This document shows positions 11,978 through 23,903 of a DNA stretch of 64,000 nt, in pieces. The stretch's first letter is position 1. Every line of letters begins with the position of its first letter. Location of the stretch: assembly GCA_014529385.2 (NCBI GenBank), contig CM043971.1, positions 57,094,709-57,158,708 on the forward strand, in the 5' to 3' direction. The stretch comes from Adiantum capillus-veneris. Its lineage: Eukaryota > Streptophyta > Polypodiopsida > Polypodiales > Pteridaceae. Under the pieces are notes generated by a model. It had not been told where the DNA came from. It saw nothing but the letters and a program-made list of their open reading frames with translations, and did not search any database. Position numbers and translations under genes: made by a program.

Positions 11978-13108
11978 GTGGGTTTCCCATTATTCAATTA
12001 AGTCCTTAAATAGTTTAAGTTCTTTTATAAGTTAGAATTGCATACGTAAGGAGTGAGTAAGAATAAGAAAAGGAATAATTGACCGAAAACGGAGAGTAAC
12101 TTCCAAGGTGCATTGTTTATAATGTAGGAAAGAATTGTTTGAGTTAAAATTGGTTGAATTAGGAAAGATATGATTGATCATCCTTAAGACAGCTCGTCTC
12201 AAGACACCTCCAACTCCTTGGTATATTTTGATGATAATGATGGCTTTCCAGCCACGGATAAGTCAATTACTCCCATGAACGTTGAGTTTCTACTCCGTGT
12301 CATGTCTTGATGTTTCTACATAATTTAGGATACCATTTTTAATCCTAAGCGGTTGTATGGGCAACTGGTTTGGTGTATGGGTACCCGGAACCTTGGGTGG
12401 GGGTCTATCCACTCCGGATTGTGAATAAGGAATGGGTGCCGTTTTTTCACCCTTAGGTAGTCTTGAGACAAGAAGAGTACTGGTCATGGTTATTATGGGC
12501 AATGTTTTGATTGACAGTACCTTGTCTTAAGTTTAAAGATGTCTGTTTGCTAAAAGAATATTTTCAATACTGTTTTCAAGGGATGTTTTAATGAAATCCT
12601 GTTATGAAGGATAAAAGGAATCATTATTTTAATTGTGATAAGAATGTGGTAGTAATTAAATAATAAAAGAATCATGTGTGAGTGTGGGGTGGTAAGTGGG
12701 GATTGACTAAGGTTGTCAATCATGGACGGATGGACCTGATTAGTCAGGTAACTATCCATCCCTGCGCACTAAAACTTTTAGAAAACTTCTTCACTTGGAA
12801 GAGGAGTCCACCAACGGCGGCTATGCCCTCACATCTGTTAGAGGGGAAAAAGCGTTGGTTGAGGATACCTTAGCCCAATTGTGGCAGTTACAGGGCCGAA
12901 ATAGTTTTTTGGACTTTTAATACGTTGTCCCATTTCCGTTGTAAGACAGGACTAGGTCTTCTTCTAAGGCTATAGACACAAGCCATTGTCAATGGTAAAG
13001 GTCTATTCCTTGGATTTTTCTTGTTTAGAGACTCTGATTTTGATCAAACCTAGAGACCTCTCAAGGATTCCATCCTGATCTTGGTATTGGCCGGTTGGGG
13101 ATCTCACA

Positions 13109-13587
13109 ATTTTGAAACATTTTTTGCCATAGCCAGAAATTGTTTGAAGCACATAAATACATAGCACTTCACTTTAAGTGGAAATACCCATGCATGTCTG
13201 CAGTAGTCATCAATGAAATTCATGAAGTAAAGGTAATTGCCCAAGGACGGAGTTTGTATGGCCCCACAAACATCAATATGCACAAGCTGCAACCTGCATG
13301 TGGCCCTAGCTGAACCATCCTTTGGAAACTTCAAACTCTGCATCTTACCCAAAATACAGCCTTCACAAACATGTTCAACAGGTGCTTCAAGAGGCAGCAA
13401 AGAAGCAACCATATCAGATTTTTGCAAACATAGAAAACTGAAAAAATTGAGATGTCCAAAACGTGCATGCCAAAGTTTTGCATCTGAAATAGCCTTAGAA
13501 TCCACAACTACATTTGCAAAATTGTGCTCACACTTGTCATACAAAGTGAGCTTATACATTCCACGACCACGAAAACCCTTGAGTTAA
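13109..13587 (-). pseudogene. Copia-A pol, proximal part: pre-integrase and integrase N-half
   Basis: The minus-strand frame holds the GAG_pre-integrase zinc region (LWHARFGHLNF, CEGCILGKM), then the integrase start with the first catalytic Asp (LVHIDVCG) and NFIDDYCRHAWVFPL. It stops at the solo LTR's target duplication (13109-13113) exactly where the part at 1555-2973 takes over, so the two pieces are one gene split by a 10-kb insertion. The frame fades near 13587, and no gag is recognisable to its right. Confidence 0.85.
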
Positions 13588-15949
13588 CTACTCAACGCCC
13601 AACTCTTGCACCGCATACTGGTTTGAATTGCATTGACCTTCAAAGCACGATAGAGTCAACCACGGCTATGCATAGACACAATTGTTCAACCCATGCACAC
13701 AGTCGTCCCGCAGTACTCCATCTAGGAGGGGTGGAGGGACATTTCATTAATTAAGGGCAATGTTTGAAGAGGGAGGAAAAAAGTTGAATGTTAACATATC
13801 TTTTTTTGCAAAATAACTTAATAATGCCCTTAAAAATCATCAACCAGAGAATTTTAGCTAATAACATCTCCCCGATGAGTGTAAATAATGTATATACTAT
13901 CAAAAAATACATTGAAAAAATGTCTTTTTTGCTTATTTTCATCAATTTTTTTTTATTTTGGAGTTTAAAAATAAAGAAATCCGTCAAAAATTAATAAAAT
14001 AGTGTTCTTCAATGGATTTTCTTAATTGTTGATTTTTCAATTTTCTTTTTTGGTGCATTTTATTTTTCTGTGATTTTTTAGTAAACAGGTCAAAAATTAA
14101 TAATAAATGGCAAATGAGCTCAGATGGAGAAGTTGAAGATACACTGATGATTAGAAGAACAAAACGGACAAGCACAAAAGCTTTCAATCAAAACGACAAA
14201 CAAAAGCGGGAAGCTTAGATTAGGCCCCTAGGACCTGTTTTTACAAATTCTTGCAGAATGAGCTAAAGGAGTCCAATTGAGGAAATTTTCAAGTCTAACA
14301 TAGATTTCACAGGCTAGTAGGACTAACAGGGAAATCTAGCAAAAAATGGTTTGGGAAGTCCGAGTATAGATATCCAAGGTAGTCCAAAATCACTTCATTT
14401 TCACTAGTCACTCTTGGAAAAGAGAGCTCTCTACTTTTTTTTGCGCGCGATTTTTGAAGTCCACAGCCGCCCATTTTCAATGCCGTCTCACACGAGACAT
14501 GAGAGGTAAGTTCTAAACTCATCAAAGGACGTTTCTATATGATTGGATAGCAAGTCTAGGCCTAGGAAAAAAACCCTAGAATCCTAGCTATGTACGGATT
14601 TCTATGACACAAAATCGACCCTAGCGGCCTATCAGCTCAACCGAATTGGACGAGACTTAAACTATAGCATGCACCTATATAGTAAGACACTTCCATATCA
14701 TTAGATGACCATTTGGCAGGGGTCAAGGGGATCCCAAGTAAATAATCTAGGTTTTGGCCACATGCCAAAATTGGATTCTGACTCCACGGGTAGCTTAGAG
14801 ACAAGGTCTATACACACTGTACCTGGATGGTTTCAAGAAAACAGTCAAGGCAAGCTCTCAAACAATAGAAAATAGTTCGAAGACTACAAAGTGTCAAATT
14901 TGACATATGAAGTCAAAATGACTTTGAATGAGTCCAAACTGGATAAGTAGCATTAGGACTATGTAGCGGACAAGTCCATGGCTTCAAAAGTGACCAAACA
15001 ACTCTACACACCAAGTAGTAACAAAAATCGGTGATTTTAGAGTCGATAAGAGCATGAAGTGATGCTGACACAAGCAAATTTTACGAAATTCATTTTAGGA
15101 CTTGTTTTAGATATAATGAAGATGTGTAGATCATTAAATTATCTTTTCAAGTAAAAATGCAGTTGTCGTTAATAATAGTGATTATTTACTTTTGTGCACA
15201 ATTGGCTTGAAAATCATCATTTTGCTTCACCTATCACTTGAACAAATCTATCTCATGCCACATGTCAACTGTGAGCCCAAAAGATCAAGAAAATCCCAGA
15301 TGTTGTCAAAAAACGCCTTAAAGGCTCTTCGTCCAATTTTGAGTTGATTATTACATGTTTTGATCCAAATCATCCCATATCTCACATAGAGGCTCTATAT
15401 CATGTCTAGAACCAACTTGCAACAAAAAATGTCCAAATTGATGAAAAAGTTAATAATCGCGACTACTTACTTTTTCACCAAAATGAGTCTAAATTTCAAC
15501 TTTGATCTTATGGGACCGAAGTACATGTCGTGACAAGTCCACCAATCAAGTTTGGTCAAATTTGGATCACAAAACCCCAAATCACTTTATACCTATTGTT
15601 TCAGAGTCTGAAGCCTAAATCCAACACCATTTCTACCCTGTGCACTCAAATGAGCCCACACTTTACTCAAAGTATCCAAATCACATGTTTTTCAAGCCTA
15701 TGATATCAAAAATGCAAAAAGTTGAAAATCTTCCCCTATTTGTAAATAATCACGATTATTTACTTTGGTTGTGAAATTTGCCTGGATTGCATGGTTTTGA
15801 TCTTTACATGTTTTTATACATCTATGCACACTCCAAAATTGATTTGAAGCAAAATAGATATCATTTGCTAGCAATTCAGACACAGGGCATCTCAGAGTGA
15901 AAATTTGTGGAATTTTCTAACTACGAACTGTATTCTCCTAATAGGTGCA
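13588..15949. other. Unassigned AT-rich sequence
   Basis: No coding sequence, LTR border or structural RNA is recognised here. Short frames at 13751-14187 are low-complexity AT reading frames without protein character. The stretch before 15950 ends TCCTAATAG, which could be a 3' splice site for the following reading frame, but that is weak. Confidence 0.4.
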
Positions 15950-18900
15950 ATGCAAGCGGCTGAGAAAGCAAAGAAGAGGATGACTTAGAAAGAAAAGTTT
16001 CGAGAATTGCCACCCTACCAGCTGGAGCCAAGTTTAGTGAAAACGGAAAAGGTAACCTACCTATCAAAGGAACAACTTGAAGAACACAACACCACAATCT
16101 TCACCGGTAGGTTCAAGAGTGAAGATGGAAATCAAGTAGAATTGCAGATGCTACCAAAAGAAATTTATGATGTAGGCACAAAGCCAGCCACAAAAGAAGC
16201 CAACATAAGGCTAGGACTTTGAGAATTCTATGATCAAGAGCCATGCGGAGTAGATTTCTAGAGAGCTTATGAATTATTATCCACAATCAAAGAGGATGGA
16301 TCTACTCAGATCACGGATCAGCAGGGACAGAAATTTGAAGTGGTCATTAACAAGGACATAGTGGCCGAGGCATTAAAGCTTCCAACTGAAGGTTTGACAA
16401 TGAGGGCCAGAGATAGGAAAACAACTAGTACATTCACCAAGGATACAGCTGCCGCCACCTTCTTTGACCTCATTCTAAAGCAAGTGGAGGATCCCATCCG
16501 TCTTTATCACCAACACTTCCACTTCCTCTCAAAGAGACCGCAGAGATACAGTACTCCAAATCATGTGGTTGCAATCACTTTCATGCAAGTGTTGAAGTCG
16601 GCAACAAGGCAAACAATAGATCATGCCTAGTACATGCTTACAACACTCAAGAGCACAAAGAAGGAAAGAAAGGTAACATATCTGGGTGTTCCAGAAGTTA
16701 TATTGTGGATTGCATACCATGCCATTAGGATGGAATACAACTTGCCACCAACCCTAGATCAAAATACATGGATAGTCTTAGCTCAACCCTCTCAGGAACT
16801 ACTAGATCAAATAAGAAAAGGGTATATAAATCAGATGAAGAATCAACAGAAACCTCACCTAAAGCCTATAGCAGTGAAAGCTCTGACAATCAAGAAAAGA
16901 GGGCAAGGAGAGAAGAAATGAAGAAGAAAGCAGTGGCAGCCCATCAAGAAGAACCTCAACAAAAAATAGCAAGGTTTGAAAGAGAGAAAGAATCATTTGA
17001 AAGAAGTCACCAAGATACATGAGAGAACCCAGAGTCATGGATCTCGAGGGAGATCAAGGGTCCTAGGACCAATAACCCCCGAGAAGAATACCCAAGAAGA
17101 TTGGAAGGATCTACTTGACTAAATGTATGAAGAAGCCAAAGCCCTGAAGATACAAGAATCTCTGGAAATACAAAGGAAAGCAAGAGAAGAGTTGATTGCA
17201 CAACAAAGGGAAGCAGAAGATGCACAACAAAGTGAACCACAACATGAACAAGGAGAGATGTCTCCAAGACCCACTTCACCCACCACTGAATAAGAAGATC
17301 ATCTCATGCCTAGTCCAAATCCTTCATCCACTGCCAAATCCAATGAAGTCTAGGAAACAAAAGGGAAAGAGAAACAAGATGAGGAAGCCAGTTATGAATA
17401 ACCTAAGGAAACAGATAAAAATGAAGTTGTACCTTCTACAACAACACCAAAAGAATCCATTGAACCATCTACAAAGTCTCAAGAAGATTCAATTGAACCA
17501 TCTACAAAGCCTTAAGCAGAATCCAATGCATCGTCGAAAGAGCCACAAGCAAAATCTATGGAAACTTCTAAGCAGCCTCAGGTAGAAGCTGAAGAATGGG
17601 AAACAATAGATGAAGCAATCATCTAGGTTACTGAGTATGCAAAGCAGATAAAAATGATGACCAAGACGATGCGAACAGCACCTCTTAACCGTAGTGCCAA
17701 AGCTCGAGAGTTGGAACAGGTAATTGATGCTCTCCAAGGCAAGCTTGAAGATAGAATGAACATAATTGAGAATCTTCAAGGTACATCAAAGAGCTAAAAA
17801 GTGAAGCAGAGCAACACCAAATTGTCAAGGAAAGGCAACAAAAAGGGATGGAGGATTTAAGAAATCTTATCACAAAGATTTTAGATGCATGTAAAGCAAG
17901 GACCAACAGTTGACTGAAGTGACAAATGAGCTTTTGAGTGCTACTCAGTCAGTAGAAAATCTTCAAGTGCAATTAAATGTAGCAAATGCCTCTCTGCATT
18001 ACTCAGAGCAGAGGATCAATGACCAAGCGGCATTCCTAAAGCAGATCGATGAAAACCCAGCTATAGCTTCACTCAAGGGGATAGATGAAGTCTACAAGAC
18101 TTTGGAAAAGAGAAACAAGGACCTAGAACTTGAGGTGAATCTGGAACTGACACAAAGACAAGACCTCGTCTTAATGCGGGTACAAAGAGAAGAGCAGTTT
18201 CTCAAGGAGATAGAGGATTTAAACAGAGCCAACCAGTTGCTGAGAGAAGGGCATACGAAAGCTCAAGAGGAGGCAGGTACCTCTGAACAGCCAATTATAG
18301 ACATACCATTAGTCTCCTTTTGCAGATATGGAAACATGTCCAACAGAAGGGAAAATAGGACATTCTGAATTCCAAGTATCAATCACTGAAGAGGAACAAG
18401 TGCCATTGGTCCAACTTTCTAAAGCTGAAGAAGATGCACTTAAAGAACAGATTATCCATGAAGTAGATGCTGAATGGAAAGTGGCAATGGATTGGGAGTT
18501 GAGAGTTCTTCACTCAGTCAATGTTACACAGCTCACTCCCAACCAAATCAATGCTCAATGGCATCAACAGTCGCTGCCCTACCCTTTGATAAAGGTGAAG
18601 CTCCTGCAAGTAAAAGAAAGACTTTACAAGGATATGCAAGAAGAAATGTCAAATATGCTCTCCATCCCAAATGGAGGAAGAACTGGCTCAATAAAAACTC
18701 AAGGTACCTCATTCTGTTTACTAGAGCACTGTGCTACAATTTGAGTGAAAACCTTTAGAAAAAGTCCTCTACGGCTTCTATGCGAGATGTATGTTCTTGC
18801 CGTCAAGCAGTATGTTGGCATTCGAAGACGCTTTTTACACAGGATTCTTCACATGGTGTACAAAGATTTTTGGGCAGTGATTAGAAATCTGACAACAAGG

Positions 18901-19083
18901 TTTGTTGGCTACTCTACCATCGAACTTAAGAATAAAATCACTATTCAGTTTTTGCAAGTCCCTAAGAAAGAACGCAGCATCAGATATCAGAAATCTCTAC
19001 AAGCACTTAAAGACCGCCTCGCTAGCCATCAACCCGAAGACTATTTCAGTCCAAGAAATTGTGTCAAGGGACGACAAAGTTGA
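15950..19083 (+). pseudogene. Decayed coiled-coil gag-like protein, retroelement-derived
   Basis: Largely one plus-strand theme runs from the ATG at 15950 to 19083, broken by stops (for example 15986, 16220, 16261, 16628, 17290, 18742) and small shifts. The N-terminal third contains FEVVINKDIVAEALKLP and VTYLGVPEVILWIAYHAIR, a pattern seen in plant retroelement 'putative transposon protein' gag-like regions (family recall, not searched). The middle is E/K/Q/S/P-rich and low complexity. The region around 17910-18300 is a long coiled coil (ENLQVQLNVANASL, LEKRNKDLELEV). No zinc knuckle, protease or RT follows, so it may come from a non-autonomous large element. Many stops are one C-to-T change from Gln codons. 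Confidence 0.55.
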
Positions 19084-19989
19084 GGCAAGGGGGAATGCTA
19101 GTAGCAAGCTAACCCATGTAACATTTTTTGGGAGCTTTTATTGTAGAAACACTTATTCTTTTGATAAATTGAGAATATTGTAACTCCTATTTTTTAAATG
19201 GATACTGTAATCGATGAGCTAGAGCTATAAGATTACAGATTGTATCAATTTATCCTTAGTTAGAGCTCGTGGAAGATTATTTTTTGACCAAAGAAACCTT
19301 GGCTAAGATACAAAATCCAATTTTTGTAAGTTTTGGATAAGTAATACACAACGTGAGCTAACGATGCTCACTTCTCTCCTTCTCATGCTTCCTATTTCCT
19401 TGTCAGTTGTCACATTGTAATGCCGTCTGTTGCGTTGCAACAGACGGCAACCGCAGGTAAGAGCTCTGCGCATTGACGTAAACATATCATGGTAATCCAT
19501 AGCTTTTGGCATCACCGCGGATTGGCATCGCCAACCCGCAGCTTAATTTCATCATAAGTAGGAATTTAAGCTAGGAAATCAAAAAGTAAGCATAGGCGGG
19601 GTATTGGGGCATCATTGCTAAGCATTTCGATACATTCGTGGTAAAAAACGACTAGGTCAAAAACTCACTGCTAGTAATCATTGCATTTTTTGCACTTCAT
19701 AGAAAGTGAGATTTGAGACAAAAAGCATGTGTGCTTAGGTATGCTATACTTGTCCTAGAAGTTTTGTAACATTCGGATGTCATTTGATGTTGTAACGGTC
19801 ATGTTTGTTTGGCGATTAGTGACTAGCTTTTGATGACTTTGGTCATTTGAGTGTAGCTTGTGTTAGATGCAAATTGTCTTTTTTTCCAAGAGATTGACAC
19901 CCTCTTGTAGCCTCTATGCAATAGTCGAGTCAGCTTCGTCCATGGATTGACAATTATGTTCATGGTTCTCACTATGTCTGCAATAAGAT
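19084..19989. other. Non-coding stretch after gag-like pseudogene
   Basis: No gene is seen. It contains a perfect short hairpin at 19422-19448 and otherwise unassigned repeat-like sequence. Confidence 0.4.
19422..19448. repeat. Perfect hairpin, 12-bp arms, 3-nt loop
   Basis: GCCGTCTGTTGC, then GTT, then the exact reverse complement of the first arm. It could be the scar or the abutting ends of small inverted-repeat elements; no function is evident. Confidence 0.6.
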
Positions 19990-20880
19990 AAGAGTGAGGC
20001 TAGGAAACCCACCCACAGGGAAAGAAGACTCTTTGAGGGTGTCAATCTCAAGAAGTGAACCTATGGATGAAGGTATCTCAAGCACTATCAACTCTGTCAC
20101 TCTCTATTCTTGCACTCTGCATATATTTCTCTCGGTCATCACGCCCATTTCGGTACCCAAACCAAGTCGAAATGGAATGAAACTTTAGGAGGAGGTCTAA
20201 GGCATTTGGGACACTATCCTACCAAGTCGATTTTCAATCAAGAAAGGCACCAAAATCATGATCCACCATGATCAAGGTCCTAAAAACTGCAAGAAAACTA
20301 TTCAAAAAGGTTTCCATATGGTCTAGGAACGCTCTCGTAAGGTCGTAACATTTAAAAACATCCATTTACGCACTCAAAATAGCTCACAAAGAGGTCATCA
20401 CGAATCACAACGAAATTGAGAATGCTTATACTTAAATTAAAGAGCACTAGAAAATGAACACAATGCAATTGTTGGAAATGAATTTGGATTACCATAGCTC
20501 AAGAAAAATGGATTACTAGTCGCATGAGAGTAGACGCTCTGAGTCATACACTTCACACTCTCCAGCAACCTTCGATAATGATAAGTGTTTTGTTTATACT
20601 TAAAAAATTAGGCTTTATGACTAGGGCTTCTTTTGGCCAGTGAATAGCTTACAAGGCTCATGCTCAGAATCAATCATAAAAACTCATATTTTACAAAAAG
20701 TGGGCTCAATGATCACTCCGCTAAAAAATCAGATTTTCTCATATTTATAAGTCTTTACTCGGAAAAATAACGGGAGTACAGAATCAGTGGCTTTATGAGG
20801 AGGTGGCCGACTAGGAGGATGCCCGTCTGGTCCATCTGCTAACACATAGGTACCTGAAGGCTTAAGGTTGATTTGACCTT
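19990..20880 (+). repeat. Dispersed repeat, inverted relative to 40700-41420
   Basis: Large parts match the reverse complement of 40700-41420 at roughly 75-85% by eye, for example around GGAGGTCTAAG, CACTATCCTACCAAGTC and ATCATGATCCACCATGATCAAGG, and again near GACTAGGAGGATGCCCGTCT. It probably represents LTR or UTR of one retroelement family in opposite orientations. From 20881 to 21115 I see nothing else. Confidence 0.6.
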
Positions 20881-21785
20881 GTTCTAAGCTCGGTTTAAGC
20901 AGGGGCATAGGCACCAAAAGGATTGATTTCTTTTGAATCTCTTGCATTTGTACCCTTTGTATATCAATCGGGCATAGGCACTGCCATAGAAGAAAGAATA
21001 CCTCTATTGGTAAGACCCCCAAGCTTACATTATGTATATCATTTGAGTTTTTCATATTTTGCATCAAAATAAAAATGAAAATGAATCTAATTATACTCAA
21101 ATATAGAGATGATATCATGATGTGAGGTCCCCACCCCGTCGTATCAACCAACGGATCTGATGGTAAACCTGATGGCCACTAGATCTATAGCAGAAGCAAA
21201 CAAAATGGTTCAGGGTTCAACTAGCGGACGATCTCTCATCACAAAGTGAGTCGAGTTCGAGCCTACTAGCAACGAGATCTAGCTCCACCTCGCAGGGGAA
21301 GCGTACTTAACTATCTAGCGATCCTAAGACCCACCTTCCAAGAGGAGAGAAACCCCGAGTGCCTTTTTCCCCATGTTTCAGAGGCACGTACTCTCGAGGA
21401 TTCTCCGCTCTAGGGGCAATGAGTAATACCAATATCGAGTAAGCACTATGGGGACAGAGAGTTCCCGACCAATCGGGACCACCCATCTCGTAGGCTTTGG
21501 CAACCCGAGCCAAGCCCCCCACTTTCCACCCCCACACTCACACTTCCTTGTGTGATCTAATTACTACCACAAAGGTTGTTCAACATAGATATTCCTTGTT
21601 TAATTCCGAATCACATGGTTCGTTAAAACAGCCCTTCAACCAGTATTGCAAACAACACCAAGACAAAATTCTAGTAAAAATTCTACTCAAACTTATTCAT
21701 AAAAATTCCAATGTTCTGGAGGTACAACATCCCCCCTCCAGCGAGAGTTCACTCCTCCCGTTGTCGCCTAGCTGCCCATACAACT

Positions 21786-21907
21786 AGGTATGTCCACCGC
21801 ATAGAAAGCACGTCATGGACACTCCCACCGCATAGAAAGCAAGACGTGGGTTCCCACCGCATAGAAAGCAACTCGTGGGTATCCACCGCATAGAAAGCAT
21901 GTCGTGG
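21786..21907. repeat. Four short tandem repeats in the LTR
   Basis: Four units of about 28 bp, each with CCACCGCATAGAAAGCA followed by a variable CGTGG-containing tail. The same array is at 29658-29780 in the other LTR. It lies in the transcribed part of the LTR. Confidence 0.75.
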
Positions 21908-22200
21908 ATTCAAGAGCCCTAACAAGGAACTCTGCCCCCTGTGATCAGTAGGGGGGTCAGGACTGATTCAACATTGGAAATAAAATGAACATGTCGAGCT
22001 AAATTTTCCCTAGCAAACATTCTTTCCTCTTGCAAACACCATACCCATCAATCATTTCTTTCCTACTTTATACTTAAATATACTATGCATTCGATGCCGA
22101 GGTTTCTGTCGGATTTCTCCAACATGTTCGGGGATATGTTCATTCCTAACTAATCGTATGCAATGTTAATTAAACAACTTGAATAGAAATTGGGACCTAC

Positions 22201-22341
22201 CTCTTCCATTTCCTCGTCAATAGCCCGTGAGATGGCCGGTATTTGCTCGTCCATGGGAGCTTTCCCCTTCCCGTTGACATTGCTCGTTCCTGCTTCGTGA
22301 TCATGGGCACCACCGAAGCGCGTCCTTTTAACCGGGGCCAT
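22201..22341 (-). pseudogene. Copy of the LTR leader exon in the 3' LTR
   Basis: 47 codons starting MAPVKRTRF, identical in layout to 30072-30212 with a few substitutions, and followed by the same GTAGGT donor. Being in the 3' LTR it has no downstream gag to join. Confidence 0.6.
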
Positions 22342-23872
22342 TTCTCACTACTTTAAATGATTAGCTTGGAGAAAAAGCTAAGGTTCACAAGCATCATAAT
22401 AGTCCAATGGGTAGATTAGCGACATCAATTAATCCCTCCTATATGAGAGTCTAGATTTCTTTCATAAAGCAATCATTAGGGATGGCACGTAATCCTATGG
22501 GAACCGGCTCTAAGATAATTACTCGGCTTACATGATCAAGAGTAATTAGGATTTCACTATTGGAAGTACCAGAGAATTGGATTAAGTATGATTAAACTAT
22601 TTCCTAGCAATTTAGATGATGCAGATTTACCCTATGCATATGTGTGAGGAAAAACCAATTCTTAGAGACTTTATTGACGTTAATCTCTCCTTAATTACGT
22701 CTTAATGCATAAGAGAAATGAATTCAATTAAGCTACAATGTTAATGAGTGATTACAATAGTGATTCTCTTCAATCTGCACAAATACTAGCTTACCGATTA
22801 ATTACTATGCTATCTAGAGAGAGAAGATTCTAATAATTATGCTCTAATCATTAATCGAGAGTGAAGAATGGCTGATAATTCAGCTATGGAATGATGATTA
22901 CATAATAGAGTACGTATAAGGAGAATTTAGAGAGTAGTCATAGAAATTTTCGGCTAGGAATAGGCATAATGTACGAGAAATTTTGATGGTAGAGAAAGAG
23001 ATTTTCAGATGGCATTAATTAAACTGTCGTTACCGTGATTAAGAGCTGGTAATCTTCTTGATTTTCTGATCTAATCGAGCTTCTTGAGATGAAAATTCGG
23101 CACCACCTCCCTCCTAGCTTCTTCTTCAATAGGTGTGTGATTCGACAGCACCTCCCCAATGTATGTGGGTGTGTGTGTATGCACTGTGTGTGTGTGTGTG
23201 TGTGTATGCAGGTTTTTAAATAGGCTCCTACAGGCTGAAAATCTATCTGGGTTGCTAAATGCATCTGGGAGCTTCTCCAGTTAAGCATGGCAAGTCCAGT
23301 TCTCTCCCCACCAAGTGTTAGGTTGGCTTGGTTAACTGGTTCTGAGACTGAGCTACAGGCTTGGTAGCTTTCCCAAGACTCCCACAAAGCAAGAGGGCGC
23401 CCCCTAGCTGCTAAAGCTGATCTGGAGTGGTCTGGGACCTGTTCCCACAAAGTCCCGGGCCCCCGGTACCTCCCCGGACAATTTTTAGGAAATTTGGTTC
23501 TAGGCTAAAACGGGTCATACGAATCGGATTTTGATGCCGTAAATTGCCATACGAAGCTCTAACTAAGGCGTACTGGCCCGAGTACCTGCCATATTTAGCA
23601 GCCCCAGGGGTCCGAAAATGCATTTTTTTCAAATTTGGGGTACGGGTGCAGTTTTTCGAGACGGTCGAGACTGGACGGTTCGGGTGACCAAAAACTTACT
23701 ATTTTTGGAAATTTTTCACAAAAATTATTTTAATTCACATTTTGAAGCTTTATAACATTCTAAACATCATGGCACTGGCAGAATCTGGAAAACTGCTAAA
23801 AATAGTAACTTATTCCATTGTATTCATTTCGTGGTACAAGGGTGCTCTTGTGATCGGGTCAGAGACCTTACA

Positions 23873-23884
23873 ACCTCCCCAGCG
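23873..23884 (-). other. Tekay-like polypurine tract
   Basis: On the minus strand the purine-rich GCTGGGGAGGT lies directly before the 3' LTR, as expected for plus-strand priming. Confidence 0.7.
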
Positions 23885-23903
23885 TGAAAAATTTGAGATG
23901 TCC

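Larger units (their letters stand above)
2974..13108 (+). mobile_element. Solo LTR of a Tekay-like chromovirus, with nested inserts
   Basis: The unit begins TGTAAGGT and ends GGGGATCTCACA, the same termini as the complete Tekay-like LTRs at 21121-23872 and 28992-31757 read on their coding strand. It is flanked by a perfect 5-bp duplication ATTTT (2969-2973 and 13109-13113) and splits the integrase frame of Copia-A. No internal domain or second LTR is present, so it is a solo LTR. Removing the MITE, Copia-B and their duplications leaves about 4.1 kb. Inside are a TATA box (9446), a tandem array (about 9890-11250) and a conserved short coding exon (11816-11977). Confidence 0.85.
21121..23872 (-). 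repeat. Tekay-like 3' LTR
   Basis: Nearly identical to 28992-31757; both start TGTGAGGTCC and end CCTTACA on the plus strand. It includes the non-functional copy of the coding exon (22201-22341), a TATA box (23215-23222) and a GT microsatellite of different length from that in the other LTR. Confidence 0.95.

Noticed and set aside
13751-14187. AT-rich open frames on both strands.
   Set aside because: Low-complexity K/I/F/N translation with no start context or homology pattern.
21307-21893. Short frames duplicated at 29178-29764.
   Set aside because: They are LTR sequence, present twice because LTRs are duplicated; only the MAPVKRTRF exon has splice and start context.
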